From Sphingomonas sp. 7/4-4 (GTDB lineage: Bacteria > Pseudomonadota > Alphaproteobacteria > Sphingomonadales > Sphingomonadaceae), in assembly GCF_027941955.1 (NCBI RefSeq), contig NZ_CP115960.1, positions 930,001 through 994,000 of the forward strand: 64,000 nt of DNA. Direction: 5' to 3'. Below the pieces are notes generated by a model, which saw nothing but the letters and a program-made list of their open reading frames with translations, was not told the DNA's origin and made no database searches. This document shows positions 1 to 9,263 of the stretch, in pieces (position 1 is the first letter of the stretch; every line of letters begins with the position of its first letter). The position numbers and the translations under genes were made by a program.

Positions 1-1
1 C

Positions 2-733
2 GAGATGAAGCGGCACAATGTCGTGAAGGGAGTGGTGAGCGGCGGAGACGGTGACCGGCTGCAGGCCGCGATCGATTGGCACAATCGCGATCCCGGCCGC
101 TTCGTCGTCGGCGCGGGTATTCGCGGATCCGACGATACGCCGCTGCCGCCGGTGGAGCTGCTCAGAAAGGCTTTCGTCGGAGGCAAGCTGCAGGTGCTCG
201 GCGAAGTCACTTCGCAATATGCCGGCCTGTCGCTGAGCGATCCCAAATATGATCCCTATCTCGCGATGGCCGAGGAACTCGACATCCCGGTGGCACTCCA
301 CACCGGAACGATGCCCGAAGGCACCACCTTCGATCCCTGCTGCCGTCCGGCCCGGGCGCGCTTCGGCAATCCCGAATATGTCGAGGAGGCGCTGAATCGC
401 CACCCGAAATTGCGGCTGAACCTGATGCATTGCGGCTGGCCGTATCTCGAGGACACCATGGCCATCCTGATGCTGTACCCCAATGTGAACGTCGATACCG
501 GGGCGGTGGACTGGCTCCTGCCCCGGGCGCATTTCCACGATTGTCTCCGCAAGCTGGTGGAAGCGGGCTTCGGCAAGCGCATCATGTTCGGCTCGGACCA
601 CATGTTCTGGCCCGACGGGATCGGGCTGGCCATCGAAGGGATCGAGAGCGCCGCATTCCTGACCGAAGAGCAGAAGCGCGACATTTTCTACAACAACGCC
701 GTCCGCTTCTACAAACTGGCGGACGGCACCTGA
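2..733 (+). CDS. Amidohydrolase-family TIM-barrel protein, N-terminus outside window
   Basis: The frame is open to the window edge (bases 2-4 are a sense codon before the ATG at 5), so the N-terminus is missing; about 243 codons remain of a family that usually runs to 300-350 residues. Counting from the ATG at 5, His99 (ALHTGT), His142 (LMHCGWP) and Asp198 (FGSDHMFW) sit where amidohydrolase_2 (PF04909) proteins carry metal-binding or catalytic residues on successive barrel strands, and the end IFYNNAVRFYKL is typical of the family. Known members are metal-dependent hydrolases or decarboxylases of ring or lactone substrates; the substrate cannot be read here. An inverted repeat follows 36 bases after the stop, so this gene closes an operon lying to the left. 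Confidence 0.8.
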   Translation, partial: EMKRHNVVKGVVSGGDGDRLQAAIDWHNRDPGRFVVGAGIRGSDDTPLPPVELLRKAFVGGKLQVLGEVTSQYAGLSLSDPKYDPYLAMAEELDIPVALHTGTMPEGTTFDPCCRPARARFGNPEYVEEALNRHPKLRLNLMHCGWPYLEDTMAILMLYPNVNVDTGAVDWLLPRAHFHDCLRKLVEAGFGKRIMFGSDHMFWPDGIGLAIEGIESAAFLTEEQKRDIFYNNAVRFYKLADGT

Positions 734-769
734 GCGGGGTGAGGTTGATCGGGACTCATCTTCTTCCTT

Positions 770-852
770 CGTCACCCCGGCCTTGAGCCGGGGTCCCGCT
801 GCCTTCAAGTCGGACAGAAGAAGCGGGATCCCGGCTCAAGGCCGGGATGACG
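770..852. repeat. Palindromic intergenic repeat (31-bp arms)
   Basis: Arms at 770-800 and 822-852 are reverse complements with only two mismatches, around a 21-base spacer. The core ccggccttgagccgg resembles the CCGG-rich palindromes scattered through sphingomonad intergenic regions, and shorter relatives sit at 32603-32632, 33858-33885 and 55029-55056. It lies just after the amidohydrolase stop and could fold in RNA as a transcription barrier. An ATG at 847 inside the right arm opens a longer frame for the next gene but is not a credible start. Confidence 0.8.
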
Positions 853-887
853 GCAAGGGGTTTCGCGATGGAGCTCGCATCCCTCCC

Positions 888-902
888 TGCAATCTTATTG
901 CG
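888..902. promoter_or_regulatory. Palindrome GCAATCTTATTGC upstream of TonB receptor
   Basis: GCAAT-CTT-ATTGC (889-901) is a perfect 5-3-5 inverted repeat ending 84 bases before the receptor ATG at 985. A TTGACT hexamer (904-909) follows at once. The same palindrome with one spacer change (CTG) lies exactly 84 bases before the second receptor's ATG at 23270. Shared sequence and spacing suggest one transcription factor controls both receptors. A Fur-family site is possible, since the motif is AT-rich and the first receptor has a PepSY partner, but that is inference. Confidence 0.5.
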
Positions 903-984
903 ATTGACTTGCAGTATAAAATCGCCGCTGCTAGGCGCCCCGCAACAGACCTGCCGGCATGCGGCCGAGCAGGCGGGGAACCCC

Positions 985-3219
985 ATGTCGCGTCGCTCAC
1001 ATTTTTCACTGCCCCTGTTAGCGTTGGTCGCAACCCTGCCCTGCACGGCGTTCGCGCAGGATGCCGCCGTCACGCCCGCGGCTGCGGATGAACCGGCCGA
1101 TGCCGACGAAATCGTCGTCACCGCCGCGCGCACGATCCTCCCGCCCAATGCGTTGCCGCTCACCATCGACGTGATCGACAAGAAGACGCTCGATCAGCAG
1201 ATCGCGATCTCGGGCTCGGTCACCGATGCCGTGGCGAACCTCACGCCTTCTTTCTCCCCTACCCGCCAGAAGCTCTCGGGCGCGGGCGAGACGCTGCGCG
1301 GCCGCTCGCCGCTCTATGCGATCAACGGTATTCCCCAATCGACTCCCTTGCGCGACGGCAGCCGCGACGGCTTCACCATCGACGGCTTCTTCGTCGATCG
1401 AGTCGAGCTGATCTACGGCTCGAACGCGTTGCAGGGGATCGGCGGCACCGGCGGCATCGTCAATCAGGTGACGGTGGGCGCACCGCAGCAGGAGGGCTTG
1501 AGCGGCCGCGTCTTGCTGCAGGGCACCGGCGACAATGATTTCCGCGGAGACGGGATCGGCGGCAAGGCCGCGGGCCTCGTCCAGTACAAGGCCGGGCGCT
1601 TCGATGCGACGGTGGGCGCCGCTTATGAGAAGCGCGGCGTGTTCTACGACGGCGACGGCCGCCGCGTCGGCCTCAACCTCACGCAGGGCGAGACGCAGGA
1701 TTCGAACACGCTCTCGCTGTTCGCCCGGCTCGGCTATCAGGTCGGCGAAACTGGGCGGCTCGACCTGATCGCCAGCCGTTTCGAGCTCGACGGCGACGGC
1801 GACTATGTCGCGCTCCCCGGCAATCGCGCGACTGGCGTGCCGACCAGCGCAGTGCGCGGCGATCCGCCCGGCACCCCCGCCGCGAGCCGCACCGAGAGCA
1901 TCGCGCTTTCCTATACCGACACGTCGCTCTGGGGCGGCAACCTCGTCAGCCAGATCTTCTTCAATCGCACGCACGACACCTTCGGCGGCGAGATCGCACC
2001 GATCCCGACCTTCCAGGATCCGGCCATCGCGCCGGCGGGCACCTTGTTCGACCAGTCCGAAAATCGCTCGCGCAAGCTGGGCGGCAAGATCAGCTATGAG
2101 CGCGCCGTCCCGGGCTTCGAGGCGCTCACCGCCACGCTCGGCTTCGATGCGCTGACCGACCGCACCGAACAGCGGCTGATCGCGACTGGCCGGGTCTGGG
2201 TGCCGCCGACCGATTTCCGCAGCCTCGCGCCGTTCGCCCAGGCGAACCTCGCACTCTTCGACAAGAGGCTGCGCCTCGCCGGCGGCGTGCGCTACGAGAA
2301 TGTGAAGATCACCGTCGACGATTATCACACGCTGGCGTCGACCACGTTCCGCAACAACAATCCGGCGACCTATGGCGGCGTCGCGGTGGCGGGCGGATCG
2401 CCCACCTTCTCCGATGCCCTGCTCAACGGCGGCGTCATCCTCGAGCCGGTGCCGGGCATCCGCGCGTATGCGAGCTATGCCGAGGGCTTTACCGTCCCCG
2501 ATATCGGCCGCATCACGCGCGCGGTCGGCACCGCGGGTGTCGATATCGACAATTTCCTCGATATCGCGCCGATCGTGTCGAACAATCGCGAGATCGGCAT
2601 GGAAGTGAAGCGCGGGCCGCTCGATGCCTCGGTGACCTATTTCTGGTCGTCGAGCGACAAGGGCCAGCTGCTCATCGCCAATCCGGGCGGCATCTTCGAC
2701 GTCCAGCGCCTGCGCGTCGAAATCCAGGGGCTTGAGGTTAATTTGGGCGTCAGGCTGCCGATCGACGGGCTGCGCGTGAATGTCGGCTATGCCCATCTTG
2801 CCGGGCGCTACGACAGCGACACCGTGCCCGACGGCAAAGTTGACACCGATCTTGACGGCACCAACATCTCCCCCGACCGCCTCAACCTCGCCGCCGATTA
2901 TTCCAGCGGCCCGTTCAGCGCGCGCGTGCAGACCCAGTTCTTCCTGTCGCGCCGCTTCGATGGCAGGGCCCGCGCGATCGACGACGCCAACTCGGCGCAC
3001 CCGCAGAAGCTCTACCTGAACGATTTCGGCGGCTACACGCTCACCGATGCGTATCTGCGCTATCAGACCGGGCTCGGCGGACTGACGTTCAGCGTGTCGA
3101 ACCTCTTCGACAAGCAATATATCGACTACAGCTCCGACACGCGCCTGCCGACCGACAATCTGAGCTATTTCGCCGGGCGCGGCCGCGCATTCACACTCGG
3201 CTGGGACTATCGGTTTTGA
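985..3219 (+). CDS. TonB-dependent outer-membrane receptor
   Basis: A 744-residue outer-membrane receptor that would import a scarce ligand with energy from TonB-ExbBD. I chose the ATG at 985 rather than the frame opening at 847 because it starts a clean signal peptide (about 25 residues, ending TAFAQ) and because 847 lies inside a repeat. EIVVTA at residues 42-47 resembles the TonB-box region, followed by a plug domain (about 50-170) and a long beta-barrel ending in Phe. The next gene is a PepSY membrane protein 16 bases downstream, a pairing common for siderophore or haem receptors where the partner may reduce the imported iron complex. The iron ligand is therefore an inference; nothing in the barrel identifies it. 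Confidence 0.88.
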   Translation: MSRRSHFSLPLLALVATLPCTAFAQDAAVTPAAADEPADADEIVVTAARTILPPNALPLTIDVIDKKTLDQQIAISGSVTDAVANLTPSFSPTRQKLSGAGETLRGRSPLYAINGIPQSTPLRDGSRDGFTIDGFFVDRVELIYGSNALQGIGGTGGIVNQVTVGAPQQEGLSGRVLLQGTGDNDFRGDGIGGKAAGLVQYKAGRFDATVGAAYEKRGVFYDGDGRRVGLNLTQGETQDSNTLSLFARLGYQVGETGRLDLIASRFELDGDGDYVALPGNRATGVPTSAVRGDPPGTPAASRTESIALSYTDTSLWGGNLVSQIFFNRTHDTFGGEIAPIPTFQDPAIAPAGTLFDQSENRSRKLGGKISYERAVPGFEALTATLGFDALTDRTEQRLIATGRVWVPPTDFRSLAPFAQANLALFDKRLRLAGGVRYENVKITVDDYHTLASTTFRNNNPATYGGVAVAGGSPTFSDALLNGGVILEPVPGIRAYASYAEGFTVPDIGRITRAVGTAGVDIDNFLDIAPIVSNNREIGMEVKRGPLDASVTYFWSSSDKGQLLIANPGGIFDVQRLRVEIQGLEVNLGVRLPIDGLRVNVGYAHLAGRYDSDTVPDGKVDTDLDGTNISPDRLNLAADYSSGPFSARVQTQFFLSRRFDGRARAIDDANSAHPQKLYLNDFGGYTLTDAYLRYQTGLGGLTFSVSNLFDKQYIDYSSDTRLPTDNLSYFAGRGRAFTLGWDYRF

Positions 3220-3235
3220 GCAGAAAGCGCTTCCG

Positions 3236-4297
3236 ATGAAGCTGCTCGACCTGATTCATCGCTGGACCGGCGGGATCGTCGGTCTGGTGCTGGCGATCAT
3301 GGGGCTGACCGGCACGATCCTCGTCCACAAGGAGAGCTGGCTGCTGCTCCCCCATGCCGGCGATGCGCTGGTCACGGATCCTGCGGCGATCGGCGCGGCG
3401 ACCGAGAAGCTGCTCACCGCGGAGCCCAAGGTACAGTCGATCCTGTACGCCAGCGAGCGGTTCGGGCTGCATCAACTACGTCTGCCCAAAGGCGCCGGCG
3501 CCTATGCCGATCAAGCGGGCAACGTGGTCACGCGCTGGCAGAGTCAGTGGGAACGCCCCGAACTCTGGATCTTCGATCTCCATCATCACCTCTTCACCGG
3601 CGATGTCGGTGAGACGATCATCGGCGTGGCGGGGCTCGCGGCGATAGTGTTCGTCGTCACGGGCGCGATCCTGTGGTGGCGGACGCGGCGGACGTTCAAC
3701 TTCAGGCTCTGGCCCAGAAGGCTGAGCCGACCGGCGATCGTGATGCAGCATCGCGATTTCGGCATCGTTATGGCACCGCTGCTGCTGCTTTCGGCGGTCA
3801 CCGGCACGATGATGATCTTCAAGCCCTTCGCCGCCACCGTGATCGCACCCTTCGGGGCGCCGTGGCAGGCGCTCGCGGCGAATGCAGCGCCCAAGGTGAA
3901 GAGCGGCCCGCTCGCCGCGCATCCGGACTGGCGTGCGATCGTCGCCGCGGCGCATGCGCGTTTCCCCGATGCCCGGATCCGCCTCCTGGCACTGCCCCGC
4001 AAGCCGGGCGATCCGATCGCGATCCGGATGAAGCGCGCCGCCGAATGGCTGCCCAACGGCCGCTCGACGCTCGCCTTCGATGCCGGCGACGGCCGCCTGC
4101 TCGCCGCGACCGACGCGCTGGCGCTCCCGGCGGGGACCCAGGTCTTCAACGGCGCCTATCCGCTGCACGCCGCCAAGGTCGGCGGGCTCGCCTGGCGGCT
4201 GGTGATGACGGTCTCCGGCCTGGCGCTGATGCTGCTCGGCAGCCTCACCGTCTGGACCTTCTGGTTCAGACGGCCCCGGCAGAAACGTCCCCGCTGA
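3236..4297 (+). CDS. PepSY-associated TM protein
   Basis: A 353-residue inner-membrane protein of the PepSY_TM type (PF03929). Four hydrophobic segments lie near residues 12-32, 128-148, 176-196 and the C-terminus. Histidines near the membrane faces (H8, H31, the DLHHHLFTGD stretch at 114-123, QHRDFG at 171-176) match the haem-ligand pattern of siderophore-reductase-like PepSY proteins. It follows the receptor by 16 bases and is surely co-transcribed. The family is thought to pass electrons to ferric complexes in the periplasm; the exact ligand is unknown. A basic tail ends the protein. Confidence 0.82.
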   Translation: MKLLDLIHRWTGGIVGLVLAIMGLTGTILVHKESWLLLPHAGDALVTDPAAIGAATEKLLTAEPKVQSILYASERFGLHQLRLPKGAGAYADQAGNVVTRWQSQWERPELWIFDLHHHLFTGDVGETIIGVAGLAAIVFVVTGAILWWRTRRTFNFRLWPRRLSRPAIVMQHRDFGIVMAPLLLLSAVTGTMMIFKPFAATVIAPFGAPWQALAANAAPKVKSGPLAAHPDWRAIVAAAHARFPDARIRLLALPRKPGDPIAIRMKRAAEWLPNGRSTLAFDAGDGRLLAATDALALPAGTQVFNGAYPLHAAKVGGLAWRLVMTVSGLALMLLGSLTVWTFWFRRPRQKRPR

Positions 4298-4306
4298 TCC
4301 GCGCCC

Positions 4307-5073
4307 TCAATCGATCTTCTGCAGCTCGATGTTGCGGAACTCGATCTGATGGCCCTCGCTCTGCAGCGCGATATAGCCCTGCTGCAGCTGCAGCTTGCCG
4401 CCCTGCGCGGCGATCAGCGGCTGCGCGTCCTTGTCGCCCGGATCGAGCTCGATCGCGGAATAATGCAGCACGGCCTTGCCGTCGATGAAATGGGTGATCT
4501 CGCCATTGGGCAGCACCTCCAGTCCCGCCCGCACCCAGCGGCCCACCGGCTCCAGCGGCGAAGAGGAAAGGATGCAGTGGCGCGGATCGCGCTTGCCTTC
4601 GAACACCACGGTAGTGCCGGGCGTGCACAGGTTTCCGGTCGGCTCCCGCGTCGGGCGCGGAACGCCGAGAATCTGGAACTCGAGGCTCACCGGAAAGTCC
4701 TGATCGCGCCGCATCGTCTCCGGCGCCTGTGCGTGGAACATCAGCCCCGAATTGCTGGCCTGCCAGCTCTGGATGCCCGGCAGCGATTCGCCGAACAGCC
4801 GATATTCGAAGCGGATGCGATAAGCCTTGAGCGGGGCCTTCCAGAAGAGATGGCCGAACTCGCCGGTGAACTTGGTGTAGTTGGCGTGCGAGACGCGGAT
4901 CGCGCCGTCCTTCACGATGAACATGTGCAGCGGGTCCTCGCCCGCGGCGCGGCCGGCGATCTTGGGTGTCCAGCCGGCGAGCGTCTTGCCGTCGAAGATG
5001 CGCTGCCATTTCGCGGGCGCGGGAGCGGGGCGGCGCCGAGCAGCGCCAGCATGGGGAGAAGGTAAAGTTTCAT
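4307..5073 (-). CDS. DUF1080 (3-keto-disaccharide hydrolase-like) secreted protein, frameshifted as read
   Basis: The body (4307-4924 and upstream) is a DUF1080/PF06439 jelly-roll domain: WQRIFDGKTLAGWTPK at the start of the mature protein, GEFGHLFWKAPL and SNSGLMFHAQ inside. The signal peptide MKLYLLPMLALLGAAP starts at 5073 in a different frame. One base seems lost from the GGGG run at 5027-5030 (+ strand); adding it gives 256 codons, 255 residues, joining signal and domain. PF06439 members include hydrolases acting on 3-keto-glycosides. It follows the Gfo/Idh gene on the same strand and belongs with the oxidoreductases of the facing operon. A second, distinct DUF1080 protein is encoded at 10165-11007. 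Confidence 0.8.
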
Positions 5074-5130
5074 GAGGCTGTCGGCTCCAGTTGCAGGCAT
5101 TTCGGCTTCACCAATCGGTTCGGCCATCTC

Positions 5131-6333
5131 TCACGCGGGGGCGCTGGCTCGACGCTCGTCGAGAAGGCGCGCGAGCGAAGTCCATTTCGCCGCACCGCCG
5201 CTGTTCTCGATCATCGCCTCGACGAAGGTCATCGTCCGCAGTCCGTCGGCGATGCCGGGGAACCAGTCCGCCGCGCCCCATTGCGGCGGCGTAGGCGCTC
5301 CGTTGCGCACCGCGCGGCCAAAGCTGCGGTACAGATTGGCGAACGCCTCGATATAGCCCTCGGGATGGCCCGCCGGGGTGCGCAGCCGCGCCGTGGTCAG
5401 CGGATCGAGTCCCGGCCCGGCCGCGCGAACGATCTCCGCCGGGCGGTCGAGCCAGCGCAAGGTCAGCGTGTTGGGCTCCATCTGCGACCAGTCGAGCCCG
5501 CCTTTTTCGCCATGCACCCGGAGCCGCAGCCCGTTCTCGTCGCCCGCCGCGATCTGGCTGGCCTTGAGCACGCCGCGCGCGCCGCCCTGGAACCGCAGCA
5601 AAGCCGCCACATCGTCGTCGAGACGGCGTCCCGGCACGTGCGTGGTCAGCTCGGCACTGAGTTCCTCGACCGCGAGCCCCGAGACATGCTCGGCCAGCTG
5701 GAAAGCATGCGTGCCGATATCGCCGAGACACCCGCCCAACCCGGCCCTTGCGGGATCGGTGCGCCATTCGGCCTGCTTCTGGCCGTCGCGATCGATGGGC
5801 TGGCTCAACCAGCCTTGCGAATATTCGACCTGCACCAGCCGGATCGCGCCCAGATCGCCGCGCGCCACGCGCACGCGAGCCTCCTCGACGAGCGGATAGC
5901 CGCTATAGGTGAAGGCGAGCCCGTACAGCCTGCCGCTGCGCGCGACTGCCGCTTCGATCGCCAGCGCCTCGGCAAGGTCCAGCGCCATCGGCTTTTCCGA
6001 CATTACGTGGAAACCCGCGTCGAGCGCGGCGATCGCCGCCGGAGCGTGGAGGTGATTCGGCGTGACGATCGCCAGCACCTGCATCCGCTGGTCCTCGGGC
6101 AATGCCGCCTCGCCGGCGAGCAGCGCATCGAGCGTCGCGTAAGCGCGCGCGGGATCGATGCCCAGCCCCGCGGCGCTGCGCTGGTTGCGTCCCGCATCGC
6201 TGCTGAATGCGCCGCATACCAGGTCATATTCGCCGTCCAGCGCCGCCGCCATGCGATGCACCGCGCCGATGAACGCGCCCTCGCCTCCCCCGACCATGCC
6301 ATAGCGTATCCGCGCCTGCGTGCCCGTCTCCAT
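5131..6333 (-). CDS. Gfo/Idh/MocA-family NAD(P)-dependent sugar oxidoreductase
   Basis: A 400-residue cytoplasmic dehydrogenase with an N-terminal Rossmann fold (YGMVGGGEGAFIG near residues 11-23), TPNHLH at 91-96 and the family signature EKP at 113-115 whose Lys usually assists catalysis. GDIGTHAFQ in the second domain supplies the typical Asp/His pair. The ATG at 6333 has a strong AAGGAGA ribosome site. Family members oxidise or reduce sugar hydroxyls, often at C3, which suits a 3-keto-glycoside pathway with the neighbouring DUF1080 and TIM-barrel proteins. A LacI-type operator-like palindrome lies 10-23 bases upstream of the start. Confidence 0.88.
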   Translation of the reverse strand: METGTQARIRYGMVGGGEGAFIGAVHRMAAALDGEYDLVCGAFSSDAGRNQRSAAGLGIDPARAYATLDALLAGEAALPEDQRMQVLAIVTPNHLHAPAAIAALDAGFHVMSEKPMALDLAEALAIEAAVARSGRLYGLAFTYSGYPLVEEARVRVARGDLGAIRLVQVEYSQGWLSQPIDRDGQKQAEWRTDPARAGLGGCLGDIGTHAFQLAEHVSGLAVEELSAELTTHVPGRRLDDDVAALLRFQGGARGVLKASQIAAGDENGLRLRVHGEKGGLDWSQMEPNTLTLRWLDRPAEIVRAAGPGLDPLTTARLRTPAGHPEGYIEAFANLYRSFGRAVRNGAPTPPQWGAADWFPGIADGLRTMTFVEAMIENSGGAAKWTSLARLLDERRASAPA

Positions 6334-6343
6334 CGTCTCTCCT

Positions 6344-6356
6344 TGTTAGCGCTACC
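6344..6356. promoter_or_regulatory. LacI-family operator-like palindrome
   Basis: TGTTAGCGCTACC differs from the symmetric TGTTAGCGCTAACA, a form used by many LacI/GalR-family sugar repressors, only in its right arm. It sits between the divergent Gfo/Idh and cytochrome c operons and overlaps the Gfo/Idh leader, so a repressor bound here could silence one or both. No lacI-type gene is present in the window, so the regulator would be encoded elsewhere. Confidence 0.45.
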
Positions 6357-6458
6357 GACGGCGAACGGCCCGTCGATTTTATGTCTGATAAATGGTTGCG
6401 CGGCGTGCGGGCAACAGGTTAGAGGTGCGAACCGATCGTTGCCAGACCGGAGAGGATA

Positions 6459-6851
6459 ATGAAATCTCTGATCGCACTGCTGCCTGCTGCAGCAACATTG
6501 TGCGCACTTACACTGACAACGTTGCCGTCAGTTGCAGCCCCTCCCGTTCAGGATGCGGGCGCGCAGGCTTTCGGCGCGTGCCGGGCGTGCCATACGCTTC
6601 CGGCCGGTGGAAAGAGCCTGATGGGACCCAATCTCCACGGCCTGTTCGGCCGCAAGGCGGGTTCCGTGCCGGGTTTCAACTACAGCCCGGCGCTCAAGGC
6701 ATCGAAGATCGTCTGGAATGCGCAGACGCTCGACCAGTTTCTCGCCGCCCCGGCGCAGAAGGTGCCTGGCACCCGCATGCCGATGAAGGTGACCGATCCT
6801 GCCAAACGCGCCGCGCTGATCGCCTATCTCAAGGCCGAAACCGCGAAGTGA
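6459..6851 (+). CDS. Periplasmic c-type cytochrome
   Basis: A 130-residue class I cytochrome c. A signal peptide ends near residue 27 (PSVAA), the haem motif CRACH is at 41-45, GPNLHGLFGRKAG at 56-68 is characteristic, and Met107 (GTRMPM) is the likely sixth ligand. It leads the operon that also contains a GMC oxidoreductase and its small subunit, so it probably accepts electrons from that FAD enzyme in the periplasm and passes them to the respiratory chain. Its stop overlaps the next start (GTGA at 6848-6851). Confidence 0.9.
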   Translation: MKSLIALLPAAATLCALTLTTLPSVAAPPVQDAGAQAFGACRACHTLPAGGKSLMGPNLHGLFGRKAGSVPGFNYSPALKASKIVWNAQTLDQFLAAPAQKVPGTRMPMKVTDPAKRAALIAYLKAETAK

Positions 6852-7921
6852 CGATCGAGATCTGGGAGAGCGGTGGCATGAAGGGTCCGGCGGTTTTCCT
6901 CGCCCAGTTCATGAGCGACTCCGCGCCGTTCGACACCTTGCCCTCGGCCGCGCGCTGGATGGCGGATGCCGGCTATGTCGGCGTCCAGATTCCGACATGG
7001 GACAGTCGCTGCATCGATCTTGCCAAGGCGGCCGAGAGCCAGGATTATTGCGACGAGCTCGCCGGCACTTGCCGCGAGGCCGGCGTCGAGATCACCGAGC
7101 TCTCGACGCATCTGCAGGGCCAGCTGGTCGCAGTGCATCCGGCCTATGACGTGGCGTTCGACGGCTTCGCGCCCGAGGCGTTGCGCGGCAAGCCTGCCGA
7201 GCGTCAGAAATGGGCAGTCGAGCAGCTCCATCTCGCCGCCAAGGCGAGCCGGCGGCTGGGACTGAACGCGCATGCGACCTTCTCGGGTGCGCTCGCCTGG
7301 CCCTATCTCTATCCCTGGCCCCAGCGCCCCGCCGGACTGGTCGAGGAAGCATTCGGCGAGCTCGCCAAACGCTGGCGCCCGATCCTCGATGCTTTCGACG
7401 AACAGGGCGTCGATCTCGCTTATGAGATCCACCCCGGCGAAGACCTGCACGACGGCGTGACCTTCGAGCGCTTCCTGGCGGGCGTCGACAATCATCCGCG
7501 CGCCAACATCCTCTACGATCCCAGCCATTACGTGCTGCAGGCGCTCGATTACCTGGCGTTCATCGACATCTATCACGAGCGGATCCGGATGTTCCACGTC
7601 AAGGACGCGGAGCTCAATCCGACCGGGCGCTCGGGTGTCTATGGCGGCTTCCAGGACTGGGTCGACCGCCCCGGCCGCTTCCGATCGCTCGGCGACGGAC
7701 AAGTGGATTTCGGCGGGATATTCTCGAAGCTGACGCAATATGGCTATGCCGGCTGGGCCGTGCTCGAATGGGAATGCTGCCTAAAGCATCCCGAGGACGG
7801 CGCCCGTGAAGGCGCGCCGTTCATCGCGGCGCACATGATCCGCCGCGCGGACAAGGCGTTCGACGATTTTGCGGGCGGCAGCGATCCGGGGCTGAACCGC
7901 AAGCTGCTGGGACTGACCTGA
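6848..7921 (+). CDS. Sugar phosphate isomerase/epimerase-like TIM-barrel protein
   Basis: A 357-residue AP-endonuclease-2-type TIM barrel (PF01261). I chose GTG 6848, which overlaps the cytochrome stop; the ATG at 6878 is an alternative 10 codons in. Likely metal ligands appear in order: EIHPGEDLHDG, YDPSHYV, FHVKDAE and VLEWE. There is no signal peptide, so it should be cytoplasmic. Proteins of this type in DUF1080/Gfo-Idh loci epimerise, isomerise or cleave keto-sugars. The operon encodes two more TIM-barrel proteins, both with Tat-like signals. Confidence 0.85.
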   Translation: MTIEIWESGGMKGPAVFLAQFMSDSAPFDTLPSAARWMADAGYVGVQIPTWDSRCIDLAKAAESQDYCDELAGTCREAGVEITELSTHLQGQLVAVHPAYDVAFDGFAPEALRGKPAERQKWAVEQLHLAAKASRRLGLNAHATFSGALAWPYLYPWPQRPAGLVEEAFGELAKRWRPILDAFDEQGVDLAYEIHPGEDLHDGVTFERFLAGVDNHPRANILYDPSHYVLQALDYLAFIDIYHERIRMFHVKDAELNPTGRSGVYGGFQDWVDRPGRFRSLGDGQVDFGGIFSKLTQYGYAGWAVLEWECCLKHPEDGAREGAPFIAAHMIRRADKAFDDFAGGSDPGLNRKLLGLT

Positions 7922-7962
7922 CGACGTAAGCGGGCAAGAACGATAAGGGAGGGGCGCCAAAA

Positions 7963-9263
7963 ATGGCCACGACATTGAACAAGGGACGGCTGTTCTGGCT
8001 GGGCGTGCTGGCCCTGTTCACCGCCGCGTCGAGCCTCGCGATCCGCGGCGCGATCGCCAGCGGGCTCAAGGCCGAATGGATCGATCCGATCGCTCCGTTG
8101 CAGGCCGGCGAGCTGCTCGCCGCCGCGCTCGGCGCCGCGTTCCTCAGCTTCGCGATCACGCTGTTCGTCGCCAGCGCGCTGCTCGACCAGATCGGCATGA
8201 AAAGGTGCCTGCTGGGCGCCGGTGTGTGCTTCATCTTCGGACCGCTGCTGATCGTCACCGCGGGCCATCTCGCGACCGGCATGACGGTCTATACGATCGT
8301 GTGGCTCGGCATGCTGCTCAGCGGCATCGGCTGGGGCCTGACCGAGGCGGCGATCAATCCGCTGACCGCACAGCTCTATCCCGAGGACACCACCCACCGG
8401 CTCAACGTGCTGCATGCCTGGTTCCCCGGCGGCATCATCGTCGGCGGGCTCGTCGGCTTCTTCCTCTCGGCGACCCTGCCATGGCAGGGCATCATGGCGC
8501 TGGTGATGATCCCCGCCGCCCTGACGGTGGTGATCGCCGCGACCACCACTTTCCCGCCCCCTTGCGCAGCGAGACCGGAGTGAGCTTCGGCGAGATGGTG
8601 GGTGAGGTGTTCCGCCGCCCCAGCTTCTTCATCTGGTTCGGCGCGATGTTCCTCACTGCCGCGTCCGAGCTTGCTCCCGGCCAGTGGATCGACGTCGCTT
8701 TGTCGAACCGCGTCGGCATGCGCGGCATCCTGCTGCTGGTTTACGTCAACGCGCTGATGTTCGTGTTCCGCCATTTCGCGGGCCGGCTGGCGAACAAGAT
8801 CTCGAACCCGGGGCTGCTCTGGGTATCGAGCCTGCTCGCCGCGATCGGACTGTTCATGCTCTCGCAGGCCCAGACGCCGGTGACGGCGGTCCTCGCCTCG
8901 ACGGTGTGGGGGCTCGGCGTGTGCGTGATGTGGCCGACGATGCTCGCCTCGGTTGCCGAACGCTATCCGCGCGGCGGGTCTTGGGCGATGGGACTGGTCG
9001 GATCGGCAGGCGCGCTCGCCAGCTTCTTCGTGCTGCCGCTGCTTGGGGCGATGTTCGACAAGGCCAAGATCGAGTTCGCCGGCGGGCCCGAAGCGTTTGC
9101 GCAATTGGCCGGCGCTGCGAAGCTGGCGGTCGAGGATGCCGCGGCATCGGTGTCGTTCCAGCGGCTGGCGATCCTGCCGGTGATCCTGCTGCTGGTGTTC
9201 GGCTTCATCTGGCTGCGCGAGCGCGGCAAGTCGCGTGCCGTCCTCGCGGGCGAAGCGGCGTGA
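7963..9263 (+). CDS. MFS sugar transporter (FucP/nucleoside-symporter-like), frameshifted as read
   Basis: Two frames encode one 12-helix major-facilitator protein. Residues 1-203 or so (from ATG 7963) hold six helices with GWGLTEAAINPL and HAWFPGGIIVGG, a pattern of the FucP branch. The rest continues in another frame from about 8562 (LRSETGVSFGEM) to the stop at 9263. Restoring one C in the run at 8557-8561 gives 434 codons, 433 residues, normal for the family. It sits between two TIM-barrel genes in the sugar operon and should import the glycoside or its cleavage product across the inner membrane. Its stop overlaps the next start (GTGA). Confidence 0.82.

Noticed and set aside
847..984. 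Upstream extension of the first TonB receptor
   Set aside because: The ATG at 847 is inside a palindromic repeat and adds 46 residues without signal-peptide character; ATG 985 gives a proper signal peptide.
1018..3117. 699-residue open frame on the minus strand
   Set aside because: It lies wholly over the TonB receptor gene, has no family resemblance and shows the Arg/Ala/Glu-rich make-up of an antisense shadow in GC-rich DNA.
4966..6459. 497-residue plus-strand frame over the Gfo/Idh gene
   Set aside because: Shadow of a well-supported oxidoreductase on the other strand; no domain and biased composition.
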